NCBI RefSeq assembly: GCF_001039355.2
Contig: NW_019775727.1
Span: 165,004 to 229,003, forward strand
Reading direction: 5' to 3'
Length of the DNA stretch: 64,000 nt
Origin: Lingula anatina
Taxonomy: Eukaryota > Brachiopoda > Lingulata > Lingulida > Lingulidae
Positions 39,601 through 52,900 of the stretch are shown one piece after another (positions within the stretch are counted from its first letter, which is position 1; each line of letters begins with the position of its first letter). A program made the position numbers and the translations under genes. Below the pieces are notes generated by a model, which saw nothing but the letters and a program-made list of their open reading frames with translations, was not told the DNA's origin and did no database searches.

Positions 39601-41393
39601 GGGCATACCATTCCTGGCGGAGTCTGGATGACGCAGTCATCAATTAATATATTATGTCTACACTGCGTCAGGTTGAATTATTTGCATTTAGTTGTCAAGA
39701 AAAGAACTGACAAAGCAAACCTAACATTTAATTCTATGAATGTTTATTAAGTCAAGAAATCTCATTCTCAGTAATTAGATTACATATACTTTTTCTCTGA
39801 TAAATATCATTTGAAAAACTGTTTTACAAATGACTTAATCAAAACTCTAAAATTCTAATCTTAAAACTAAAACATCCTATCATTTTTAACATCATTATTC
39901 ATCTGACCAAATATGAAAAAAAAAAGATAACGCACATTTTCATGCCTAGAACTTTCAATAAACTTACCAGAAACACTTCATTACTGAAAGGGTCATTTGG
40001 CTGGAATTTGACAAAGTCGTATATATGCTGGAACTCTCTTGGCACACCATTCTGGTCAAATACTTTGCCTTTTACGTACAGCCTTACTGGGAGAGACTTG
40101 CCTTGTAAGGGCATGTTCCACACATTTGGATCTATAATAATAAAAAATAAACATATGCTGTCTGCTATAATAATCACTACATTCTTATAACTTTTCATAA
40201 CTAACAACAATTTGGAACTATTTACATGAACCTACGTGCAAAGGGGGTAATGCACCTGAGCAGCAATAGGTAAATGTCATGTGACTATAGATACCATATG
40301 ACATCACTATGTGACATCACCATACTGGAAAGCAAGCTTTTCAGTGAACAAAAGAAGTCATCACTATGTGACATCTTGCTGCAAAAGGCCTATTCCTCCA
40401 TTATGGTGGACTGAAGGTCCAGTAGTCATATACTATGGGCACAGACTATATATATATATATGCCCTAATACTAATTATTATGAAATTGGCTTTGAAGTTA
40501 TAAAAAAGCATCTTGTAATTTAAAGAGAAATCGATCAACCACGTGCCAGTTCTTGAGGCAGGGTTTAAAATGTGCTTGCTGAATTATATAGCATTCTGTA
40601 CTATCATTCTGCTTTGAAAAGACCAAACATGGGGAGATCTTGCTGTGAAAAAGAAAAAGGGTTGTCATTTTTTTCAATTACTGTCACTAGTATGCAGAAG
40701 GTAAAATTTTGCCATTAATTTGTACCTTTAGCTTTCACAGAATATTAAATGTAATTTTTTACATTTCCATTAGCAGCAGCTCTATTACATGCTTCACATG
40801 TCATGTCTATATATCCCGTGGGTTCCATTAAGAGTGAGTGCAAATTGGAGACTATTTAATTTATACCACATTAGAAAAATGAAATAAATGACCAATGTTA
40901 GTTTTTTTTATTGCCCTGTCTATGGCGAAACAAGGGCGGTGCCACCGTTTTAAATAGAGATCGTGGGATATTGAGCTTCAAACCAGTTTTGTGGCACACT
41001 GCACAACAAATAGGTAAGTGAGGGTATTAGATTACAATACAGGAGAATATATAAAAGCATTTCATAAGTAAACTAGAAAAGCACTCTGAGAGCGCAGACC
41101 TCTGCCAAGGCAGCAAAGTCTCCACCCAATGCTGTTTCGCCCCTAAATTCTCATTCTATAATGATTTAGTTTTTAGATTTTTGATTATTGATTGATAATT
41201 GATCTGGATCATCACCAAAAACTAATTATCTGTTCCTTGGCCCACTTCTGACAGTTCCTGAAAATTTCATCAAAATCGGTCCATAACTTAGTTTTTTTAT
41301 TTTTGATTATTGATCCAGATCACCACCAAAAACTAATCACTTCTAAGTTAACCCATTTCTGACCAACCCTGAAAATTCCATCAAAATTCATCC

Positions 41394-41443
<50 letters not shown>

Positions 41444-44400
41444 NATAAGAGTTTTTAAAAGTGTGACAACCCACCCAACGAAACCATAGCCATGGAGATG
41501 AGCTGTTCAGTTCATTCAAGTAAGGATACACAATCAAACAAAACAGGTTGCCTGGACGTTTTAAATTCTAACAACCGCTCATTGCCATTGCCAGAATACG
41601 AGGCATATTTGCAGGCTTTACTGCAAGATGACCATGAGACACTAGGCAGTCTTTTACAGACTAATGACAGATTCATCATCAATTCTCCCTTTGACATTCA
41701 ACACGACCCAGCACCTAGTTTGAGCAATGGGTGTCCTACATTTTGCCTTCCTCTGATGATCGTCATAATGCGAGGATCTATCCGATGTTTCCACTTACTG
41801 CTATCAGCCGGAATTGACCTAGAATCATCAGAATCTAGTAATAACATCATTCACGCTTTGATATGGGCCGGTAAACTGTGGCCAGAACGCATGGAACAAT
41901 ATCAGCAGATTTACAAGATTCTGGAATCACATGTACCACTCATTACAATGAGAAAACTGCTGTTTCAGGAGAACGACCTTGGGTTGCGCCCACTTGAGTT
42001 GACATCAGTCCTTGGGACACTGCCTCTAATGACAACTATTCTCAACACAAAAGAAGTTTACATGTACCCCAAGCCCTCTCCAGCACTGCAACAACAAGTG
42101 TGGTATGATATCACAGATTACCATGAAACTTCTGGTTGTCGCTCCTCAAAAAGTCCATTTTATCATTTGATATATCTTGAAGAATCCCAGTTAGATGACA
42201 ATGAAACTAAATATTTCTTTAGTTCCCCTTTCATCAAGGCTTGGACACAGACCTATGGGAAAATGATGAGAAGATATCTGATTTTCGAGGTTTTTGGTGA
42301 GATCCTGCATGGCATAATTTTCTGTATGGTTGTGATGGGCATCCGTTCACAAATGCTTCAAATACGAATGTTTCAACACAATCGGTACAATGCTTCCTCG
42401 CCAAATGAATCATACTTGGGCAATGACACTGTTGCCACTTTGGACTGCAAGAATCCAACTTCAGATCCTTTTTTTTACTTTCTTGACATCATGACCGTTC
42501 TTTTTTGGAATTCCATTCTTTTTGCAAGTGTAGTAAATGTTGGCAAAAAACTCAAAATGTTTATTTCAAGCCTAATTTTGAAAAGAAAGAAGGGGTTCGG
42601 CTTCAGAAAAATTATATTTTGTATGGACAGAAAAAGTATTGTTTTCTTGACTACACAGCATGCAGTATCTTTTATGAAGAGCCTTCTAATGATTGTCCTA
42701 TTCGTGCATTATTTCCTCAATTATTACGGTCTATCGCTGTTATACTTTGAATATATGTTGCAGAGTGCTATAATGTTATTAAACACATGGACTTTTCTCT
42801 ATTACATGCAGCTCCTGCCAAAGATAGGGTATTACGTATTAGTTTTCGAGCGCATGTTGGGTGACTTAACGAAATTCATGTTACTACTAGGTATTTTTGT
42901 GTTGACATTCAGTCTTATGTTTTTCACTCTGCTGCTTCCCTTCTGTGAAAAACACTTCGGTAGCCTTGGTCTGTCGTTTTATTCAACTTTCATGATCATG
43001 CTAAATTTGGTTGATGTTTCCACGTTAGCAGACCCTGACACACCAGAAATGCATGTACTTTTGGTTTTGCACATATTATACATTTTATTGGTTGCAGTCC
43101 TTGTAATGAATTTTTTGATTGGAACAATGTCGAACACCGTGTCAGAGCTCCACGCACAAAAAGAGATTGTTGATAATTTACAGAAGCTTGTCATATATTA
43201 CAACAGCGCTGCAAATGCTAATTGTTGTTGTTTTCGTCGTCTATGTTTTACAATGTCAGGGTATGTCAACACTGATGATAGATGGTATCTCAGAGTCTGG
43301 TACCATTTGGATGAATTCGAACGATTATCTCATCAATGCTGACTGTCTGCACTGCACTTGAAATAACATGTTAGAATGGAATGGAAGCATTGCACTTCGA
43401 TAATTAACGCTCTGCAGTCGAATATTTCTTTACCTGATTGAAAGTTAATCTCAGTTAGGAGGGACTGGATCAATTTTGAAAAGTGTCTGTAGGCCTGGCA
43501 GCAAGAAGGCCAGATTTGGTACTATGAGGATCAATAAAGGAAGTCGGTATCGAATTTGCAAGTCTCCGAACATCTGGACCTTATAAACGCCATTTTGCTT
43601 CACAATTTAAAGTTGCGACAGTTGACCTTTTGATATGGGTAGCTGTTAGATTAAAGAGGTAATGTCTACACTTCCACCATCATTTAAAATAGGTTGCTTT
43701 CTATGCTTTTTATTATACTGAAAATACTTTACAGGACATGAAGCGAGCCTTGAGAAATGAAATTGGCAAAATATATACTTCTTACGAATGATGGAAATCC
43801 TTCAATGTGTTGGAAAATAATGTACATGTAGCACCACTTTAAGCAAATAATAGTCTTTTAGATATAGTCACTGATACTTTATTTTGAGATTATGATCATA
43901 AATATTATATCCATGTATGTATGTACATTTGTATTCAATGTATTCATTGTCTAATATTGAAATGTATTTTTTGCGACATCTGTTCCCCACACCTTCCTCA
44001 ATTTAATGCAGGCCCGTAGCCAGGGGGGGTTGGGGGGTTCGAAAGAACCGCCCCTTTTGCTGGGAAAAGGTCCATTCTGGGTAAAATTTGATCTAGGTAC
44101 ATGAAGTTTGTATGGGAAAAGGTCCACTTTTTCAGAAAAAGACCCCCCCTTTTGAAATTGCTGCCTACGGGCCTGTAATGTTAGCACAAAATGTTCTCTT
44201 ACATACAGTTGTAATGTAGATTGCCCTTTCTGCTATGTTTACTAGATTTAAAGTGTGTCCTTTTGTGTTTATGCAACTTCCCCAACAGGTGGTTTTTGCA
44301 GCTGAAGGTCAAACATTCTCCTGTTTTCTTCTAGATAATCATGCTGTTTTAAACCCCAACATGCATTAATATTTGTATCCATTTCTTATATCCGGAATAA

Positions 44401-45895
44401 ATTGTACAACAAGTATCTTGCTTTTGGTACATTTCTATTTTTAAAAAACCTGGGATAAGGTTTTAGAAGGAACTTTCCTTTTCTTTTCTGTAAGAGAACA
44501 ACAGTGACAATGCATATCCTAAAATAAGTAAAAACAAGTGTTTTGAGTTGGCCCACCTGGGATTTCATACATAGGGAATGAGAATACATTAAAAATATGA
44601 AATAGAAACAAAGAAGTTTTTGAAAATATACTATATTATTTTATATTAGAGCACATTAATTAAATTCAAAACAGAAATTAAATCTTTCAAAAAAAACTTT
44701 TTTTTGAAATAACTTCTATTGAGCTTAAGGTTTACAGATTTTTATATATACTATTATTAACCACATATACAGTATATACAGTATAAATATATCAGCATAA
44801 AAATTATACAAATTTTGACCAGAGCCTGAACTGCGAATGTTACATGTAAAAGCAAGGCATAGAAACTCACTCTCCTTTATTTTCTTTACTGGAACTTTAC
44901 GAAAAATAATGTTTTGTTCTTTGCCCACTTCAAAAAATAAAAAGCCAAATACATTTCCCTATATTTGCCTTGAAGTTCATTTATCATTTTTACTGTGTGG
45001 ATAGCACATGATAGCACGACAAAATCAAGCAACAAATTCTCAGATTCTTCGCTATTGTGTGATGCACCAATTTAGAAATTGCTCTTGAATTAAAATGTAT
45101 CTGCTAATACAGTCCTCAAATGATTAACAATGAATCATCGGAATGACATACCACTACTTTATTTGCTACTTTAACAAGTAAAATGTAATTTAGGGAATAG
45201 AAGGAGGCTTTCATGCTAATGTATTTCAACAGAACCTTTTGGCCCCATTTAAACTGAGCTGTTATGGAAACAGAGACAGGAAACAAATCAGTAAAATGTG
45301 TATGAGATAGCACTGATATGGGTATATCTAGACACACCCACCATCTATAGTTTTATTTCATTTCTTTACTAATCTTCTCCAACATACCTTGAGTGTATCA
45401 TTTTTTTTTTTTAGCAAGAATAAACTCAAATCCTGTATTACATTTTACTAAATGTAATGGTGCCAGTAACTGACATAGAAATATGCAACAAAAATCCCAA
45501 TTCCAAATACAATAGATTTTGAATTTGATTATGAATATAAAATCAACATTTGATTTTACTCAGACATCAACAAGAAAGAATCTCTTAAATTTGCTCTGGG
45601 ACAAATATTTAGTAAGATATTCTAGTTTAGAGAAATCACTAGTGTAGTGTTATTGATTGTCTATTCTGATGCCAACAGGCCAAAGAGTTTTGACGAAAGA
45701 CATGAAATGTCTTAAAAGCATTATCAATCAGGTAAATGTGCAGACAACGTCAAAGTGACAATAAAAGTATGCAGTTATTTCTGTTTTACAAATGAAATTA
45801 GATCTTGACCTGACTAATACACATTATTCAGATGAATCAATAGAAAAAACTTTATGATGTCGTACATTTACCTGTTCTTTAAATAATATCAGTTT

Positions 45896-45926
<31 letters not shown>

Positions 45927-46711
45927 AAAGATTTTGATTTTGACTTTGAATTTATAGTAACTTGTAATTTTATAAGAAATCAATAAGCCATGTGCCAGTT
46001 CTTGAGGCAGGGTCTTAAATGTGCTTATTGAATTATATAGCATTCTGCACTATCATTCTGCTTCGAAAAGACCAAACATGGGGAGCTCTTACTGTGAAAA
46101 AGAAAAAGGGTTGTCATTTTTTTTCAATTACTGTAGCTAGTATGCAGAAAGTAATAGTGGACAAAAAATTAACCATTAATTTGCGCCTTTAGGTTTCACA
46201 GAATATTAAATGTAATTTTTTACATTTCCATTAGCAGCAGCTCTATTGCATGCTTCACAAGTCATGTTTATATATCCCATGGGTTCCATTAAGAGTAAGT
46301 GCAAATTGGAGACTATTTAATTTATACCACACTAGAAAAAGAAAATTAATAACCAATGTTTAGTTTTTTTATTGCCCTGTCTATGGCAAAACAAGGAGGG
46401 TGCCACCCCTTTAAGTAGAGATCACGGGATTTTGCGCTTCAAATCAGTTTTGTGGCACACTACGCAACAAATGGATAAGTGAGTATTTGATACCAGGGAA
46501 TAAAAACATTCATAAGTTAATAAAAACACCATGAAGAAAGTGCAGATATATAGTATGTTCAAATGGCATTAGCACACTCAGATATTTGATGGTCATCATG
46601 GCTGATATATATGAGAGAAAGTCAAATATATGTTGAAAGTTCTCCTTTACGTTGTAAACATTCCTGTTTTATGTGTAAGAGAGAAACCAATTACTAAAAC
46701 CAATTGCTAAA

Positions 46712-46780
<69 letters not shown>

Positions 46781-49700
46781 CCATGTTCAAGTATGGTTCT
46801 CCATATAATGTGTCTTTGTTTTTAAGATACCTTCCACAACACAAAAAACTAACTCTATATACACAAAAAACTAATTCTATATATATGGGGTGTTACTTTA
46901 TACTTTGATAAACCTAATAACTACCAAAGTTATGTACATGTGTACATTGCAAAAGTTCCCATATTAATTGCACTTTGCAATTATATGGTAATGTACTGAT
47001 GTTCTTGCCATAATAAATATATATATATATTTAACCAAACAAAAACTTTGTGGAGAAATAAAATCCACGAGATGAAAATTGACCCACTTACCTGAAAAGT
47101 ACCAATCCACTCTCATGGTCCCCCTCAGTTCTGGGAAATAAATACAGGAATACCAGTGGTCCACTAGAATTCCTCTCACGGTGGTTTTTCCTAGATATTC
47201 CACCTTGTTGTTACCCCCGAACCGCAATACAGATGTCACAGACAATATATGGGCGTGTGAGCCACCTGTTTTATTGTAGCCAAAGATGAAAAGCTCTTGG
47301 GAGGTATTCAAGGCCTGAACTGTGCATATTCCTGAAAAGAAATTGACTGACACTTGAGCTCTACTTCTTAGAAGTTATACTTGAATTTTCATTTTATTGC
47401 AAGAGCTTACTAGTACTGAATTTTATACTCTTAGTTAAATTCTCATGTTTAATTTTATCAAGTGCTCTTACAAATAATTTACATCACAAATTTTTTCATC
47501 TTATCTGCAAATTCAGTTGGTGTTCCGAACTTTTTATGTCAACAAAAGGAAAATCACAGAATTTTGTGTCACTCACCATCACGCTCCAATGCCACGATGA
47601 GCTCATTAGTGTCATAACTGAAGATGGCCTGTAATTTGTCATCAAATGAGTACTCATACATGACACCCTTGTTGGCATCAAAGTCATAGTACTCGACCAC
47701 ATCAATGGTTTTGTTGCGGTTGAGGAAATTACACTGGACTGTGGTACTGAATCTGTTTGGTAAAGTAGGAAGTGGTGGACCTGAGTTGAAAATAAAAAGT
47801 ATATTTATGTGCTAGTTTATTCAGTATTTTAATTGAGCTTTTTTCCATATAAACATTGTACAATTAAGAATATATGTCGAATTGTATAGTGAAAAAGTTA
47901 CACACCTAAAAACACATTTCTGACACTCATAAATAGACTAACTCAATTTCAATTTTTTCTAAATTTTAACAACCTAATGTATTCCCTCTATTCCATAAGT
48001 CTTTTCATACATAAGTTCAGCTTTTAAGTCATTTTCCCTTATTTTCCATATGATATCCAAGCTCATCTCTCTCTCACTCACACACACACACACACGCACA
48101 CACACACATGTTGTTAATTATATACCTGCATTTGCATTAACGGCACTGGCATCGCAGACAGTTGTATCTCCACCTAAAACGGAAACATGTCACAGATTCT
48201 CCAGCATATCATTAATATATATATATATAATTTACTAGAAATAAACATGAAGTTTTTTTTTGTAATTCACCAAATTCAACAGAATCTTGAAAATTACAAC
48301 ATCCATCAAATATAACTCCCAAACAGAAAAACTCTTCCTCATCAATGTTTTACAAATATCATACACACAAGAAGTGCTGCTTTTATTCCCCTTTACTGGG
48401 AATTAAAGAATTTAAGGCAATTCAACATTAATATAAAGATAAGTCTCACCAGCTGGAGGTTTGAGGTCAGGACCAAGATTGACCCAACTGACTTTCAGAC
48501 TGCTAATTATTGGTGCAATTAGCCTGGACTGTAATCCAGCAAAGGATAATAAAACATATCATCATTATAAATTTGGACTGAAATATATTTGGACTGAAAT
48601 ATGATTTTTTGTACAAAAACATTGTTACATGGTGACATTGTTTAACAATGTCAACACATCTGTTACAGTTGCTAACACAAAATCAGCATTAACATTTTTG
48701 AATATGTATTTAACTGAGTAAGCACATGTTAAAGTAAATAAAACTTATAAAAATAATGCTTCAATCACATGCAATTAATAAATAATGTATAGCAACACAT
48801 AAAATATTTCAAATTAAAAAAAAAATGAATTAAAATATATAAAAAATATTTCACATTAAATTAAATGACTTACATTTCCAAGGGTGTCAGTGTCAATAAG
48901 AACTGTAAAAGTGCCTTTGCTTATGGCAGTGGTCAGCAAGGACACTGCAACATCCAAGTCCACCTCTTGAACTTTCATGACCACATCTCCCTTAATAGGA
49001 GCCTTGTCCAGCATGCGGAAAGTGACCATTATGTTTTCACCATCAAAATCAACCTGGAAGTAAGATGAATTTGTATACATGATAATATATATGAAAGTTC
49101 ATGTTATAACACTTTGTCAAAGAATAAGAAAATAATCAGATTAGAAAAAGTATTAACATTTGAACTTGATATAAATAAATAATCGTACCTTGACTGAACA
49201 ATCTTCACTCTTACCAAAAAATCACTCATGTTTAGGTCTTTAAATATCCAGTCAAAATAATTAGCTCTATTTAACATTTAAACGGGTATGTTAAGTATCA
49301 CAACAGCTGAGACACCAACTAGCTGACCATGCAAGGTAGATATTTAGGTATAGCATGACAAAGACTGTCATGACTGGGGGAGTCAGATTTTCATGTTACA
49401 ACAGTATAGTCCCTGATTTACAGGAAATCATAATGCCGGCATTAATGGTTTTAGCACTTTTTCAAATGAAAAAAAAAATGCATCAATTGGGCATTGGTTT
49501 GGCAAATTGAGAAAATAAAACTAAAACTGACCCTAAGACAACTTATGCTCTTAACTTATGTTCTTATGCAGACAACAGACTTACATTATGGATTTTACAA
49601 CCCCACCCCACCCCTCCCCCATCCAAAAAAAAAAAAAAGCTGGATAATCATCTTTTCAATTTTGTCTGGTCTTACCTGAAGATTATCGATACGGAGAGGG

Positions 49701-49916
49701 GACACAGTGGCAGTCCCTATCAGGCTGACCATGACAGCATACTGGAAGTTTGCCAAGTTTGACTTCTGCACAAGGTCATAATAAGATCCTAAACATAAGG
49801 CAGTGAAAACATTACACAATGTTCAAAACACAATTTTTTAAAATGAAATTCCTTAAGGAAGTGTGACTATGTAAAAAGTTGAAAAGCACTGTTGTAAAAT
49901 GTTACACAAACTGCCC

Positions 49917-49968
<52 letters not shown>

Positions 49969-52900
49969 CATGCATGCGTGTGTGTGTGTCTGTGTGTGTT
50001 ATCCCTGGTGGAGTCTGAAGAAATATATTTTTCACTGAGTTATCAACAATTAAAACAAATAACATTATATAATACATTACAGGGGCAACTAAAAGAATAT
50101 CTATGAAGAAAGACTAATTGCTACAAGTAATATCTAATTTCTTTACACACTTCTAACCTGGGAATGCAAACTGTATCCTGGCGTGTTTCAGGCCAGTGTA
50201 ACATACACCCACGTCAAACAGCAATAAAGAAGGCTCCTCCTCATTGAAGTCAAGTATGTTGTAGATAATGCTAGTAGAAGGATCCTCCTAAAAAAAACAA
50301 CAAACATAACCAATCTAAACATCTAAGATTATTACATATGCTACCTCAAAAATGTAACCAAGATAAACACTTTGCATGATATATACACATATATATACAT
50401 ATACACATATATATACATATATACACATTAATAATGTAAAAACTTTTATCTGCATCATAAAGAGTGTCGAAATGTATCCATTTTATTTAATTCTGTCAAC
50501 CATCCTCACCAAGATATTAACTTCCATTCTAATTGGTTCTCCACCTTCAGCAAGTTTTCCACTGTACTGAGTCCAGTTGGTCTGTTAAAATAAAATAGTA
50601 GATTTGAATGTTCTTATATTCCACTTTAGTACAAAATCTTTGTTAGAGAAATATTCATATTACTGTAGAAATGTGTTAATTTTCTCTTTGAATGTCATCT
50701 TTCTGTGACAATGTCTTGGTACTTCCTCATCCCAATAAAGGTAGATTATTACTGTGACTGAATTTCAACCTGAAACAGGCTGCTTTATTGTGATTCTAAA
50801 ATGGTTAATTCTGCTTTTTCCACTCTGTAGTACATCAAATAAGTATTATCTACATATAACCACATCCACAGGTTAAAATCAACATAAGCACACCCTGCAA
50901 AGTATCTTATACATAAAAAAATCTACATATGTCTATATGTTATTATGTTGGCAAACCTGAGCAAAGGACCACTCCCAGTAAGAAGTAAAGTTAAGCCCTG
51001 TAGGCCAGTCTTGTCTCACACCAATCCACACATCAGCATCAATGTCACGGACTTTTCTCTGCAAAGGAGGGCAAAATCTTGACAACTTTTTTCACATTTT
51101 ACATTATCATTTTGCAAATATTACAGTTTCGTATCATCTGAATCTTTCTTCTTTATTTTTTGTACATATTTACTTCATGTTTTTTTTTTTTTTTTAAGAT
51201 ATAACTGATGCCCAAATTCTTGTCGATTAAATTAGCATAAATGCTACTTTAGAATGTAATACTTCTAAAAAAAGATAATCCATAATGCAGCAAACTTATT
51301 TACCTAATCCATGTGAGTGGATGATTTAGGACATTTGCTGGACATTTCCAACCTGGGGACTTACTTGATTGGAAATGTACATCAATATCTTCAAACATCA
51401 CACAACATAAGATTTCAAACAAGTGATGCGGTGACATCAGTTAGTCTTTTTTTGATCAAGATAAAGCTGGCTGTGAACATGTTCCCAATATTGTATATTG
51501 TACCAGGTAAAAAGGAAACAGAATGACAGCGGTCAGATCATAGCATACCTTGCCCGTGTAGGTGAAATTACTCTTGGGATCACTGAAACCAAAGAATTCA
51601 CTGGGGGATCGGATTCGCACAGTGGAGGGGCCGGCACTTTTTGCATCAAATCCAGATGGGTCTAAGATGTCTAAAGAACAGCTGCCTTGAAACAGATCTT
51701 TTATATAGCGCACCCCTAAAATCAAGACAAATACAGCACGACAATAATTAAAATAGCTAGTAGGGCAAAAACTTGAGAATTTAATTGGCCTTGAAAAATT
51801 CGTAAAAAAATAAATGATAAACATTAAGGTAACTCTTAAACTGAGATATATTAACGAAAAGCACTTTATAAGTTGAAAACTGAAATTTTTGAAATGAATA
51901 AAGAGCTGGACTTGAAGTTTATTATGTTTTTGTTTGTTATTTATACAACACACTTTTTCCTACCAGTGTTGAAATCATGTATTTCTGAGAGAGGGTTGCC
52001 ACCGTCCATGTCCCCTACTGGTAAGTCTCGATAGTCATACCTCACAATTTGAGCATTGTAATCATAGTACTCCTACAAATTTATTTATTAATTGATGTGA
52101 AATGTGAAATTATATATATATTCTTAATAGGTGGAGACAAATGCAATCTATTATTTTACGTGGAATTTCTCTTTACTAATTAATCTAGGAAATTTCTTTT
52201 TTGAGTGTGCTCTGACTAGTGTACTTAGAGAATACACAATCTTTTTGAATAAAACAATGTCAAATATTCAGTATGTCACCAACTTGGGAAAAACTGACTT
52301 ACACAAAAAATAAGCTACTCTAATTCCTGATCATGAGACAAAAGCCATAAGACATGACAATACAATTGAAATTGCTTTACATGACTTACCTTGATATAAG
52401 AATAGGTCTGAGAATTTTTCTGTATAGCTTCTACTGTAAAACTGAAGAAGCTTGGCATTTTAGGTAACGGTTTGGTTCCTTTCCTGCCTGCACAAACAAC
52501 TCCTGGTGGAGTCTGAAGATATATAGTTTTCACTCAGTTTGACTTTAACTATTATTTTTATACTAATGAGTCAAATATATAATACCTGGATAACATTCAG
52601 GATTCGTAGGTGAATATAAAAGGAGAATTAATATAAAATATACAAAATTAAAAAGCAATAATGACAGGCAAACAAACAAAACGAATGAGATGAATGTGAA
52701 TTTTACCTGAAATACTTCATCTCCAAATGGAAAAACTCCAGCCGGCTGAAAATTCACAAAATCATATATGTGATCGAATGGTACACTCTGGCCATTTTTA
52801 ACCACAGTGCCTTTTGTTGTTATGCGTACTGGGAGTTCCTCAGCTCCTATGGCCATTGTCCAACTGCTTTTGTCTGGAATTCAAAAAAACATTGTGGGAA

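Larger units (their letters stand above)
33816..47780 (-). other. Module 2 of the giant membrane protein, 13 exons
   Basis: Exons on the minus strand: 47780-47577, 47331-47092, 40131-39968, 39623-39501, 38901-38787, 38428-38262, 37949-37845, 37352-37260, 36918-36795, 36423-36311, 35443-35264, 34515-34437, 33863-33816 (lengths 204, 240, 164, 123, 115, 167, 105, 93, 124, 113, 180, 79, 48). They encode residues about 618-1202. The order of landmarks is the same as in module 1: VQCNFLNRNKTI, EYLGKTTVRGILVD, QHIYDFVKFQP, TPPGMVCPGR, NLVRYDYRPL, VHDFNTG, VRIRTPQEFF, RKVRDIPADVWI, NWTQYSGMV, VSPLRINNLE, LLDKAPIKGDV. The intron between its second and third exons is about 7 kb and holds the nested TRP-like gene. 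Confidence 0.85.

Noticed and set aside
40510-46485. LTR retrotransposon with the direct repeats as LTRs
   Set aside because: No TG...CA ends, primer-binding site or reverse transcriptase, gag or integrase is present; the enclosed gene is a channel.
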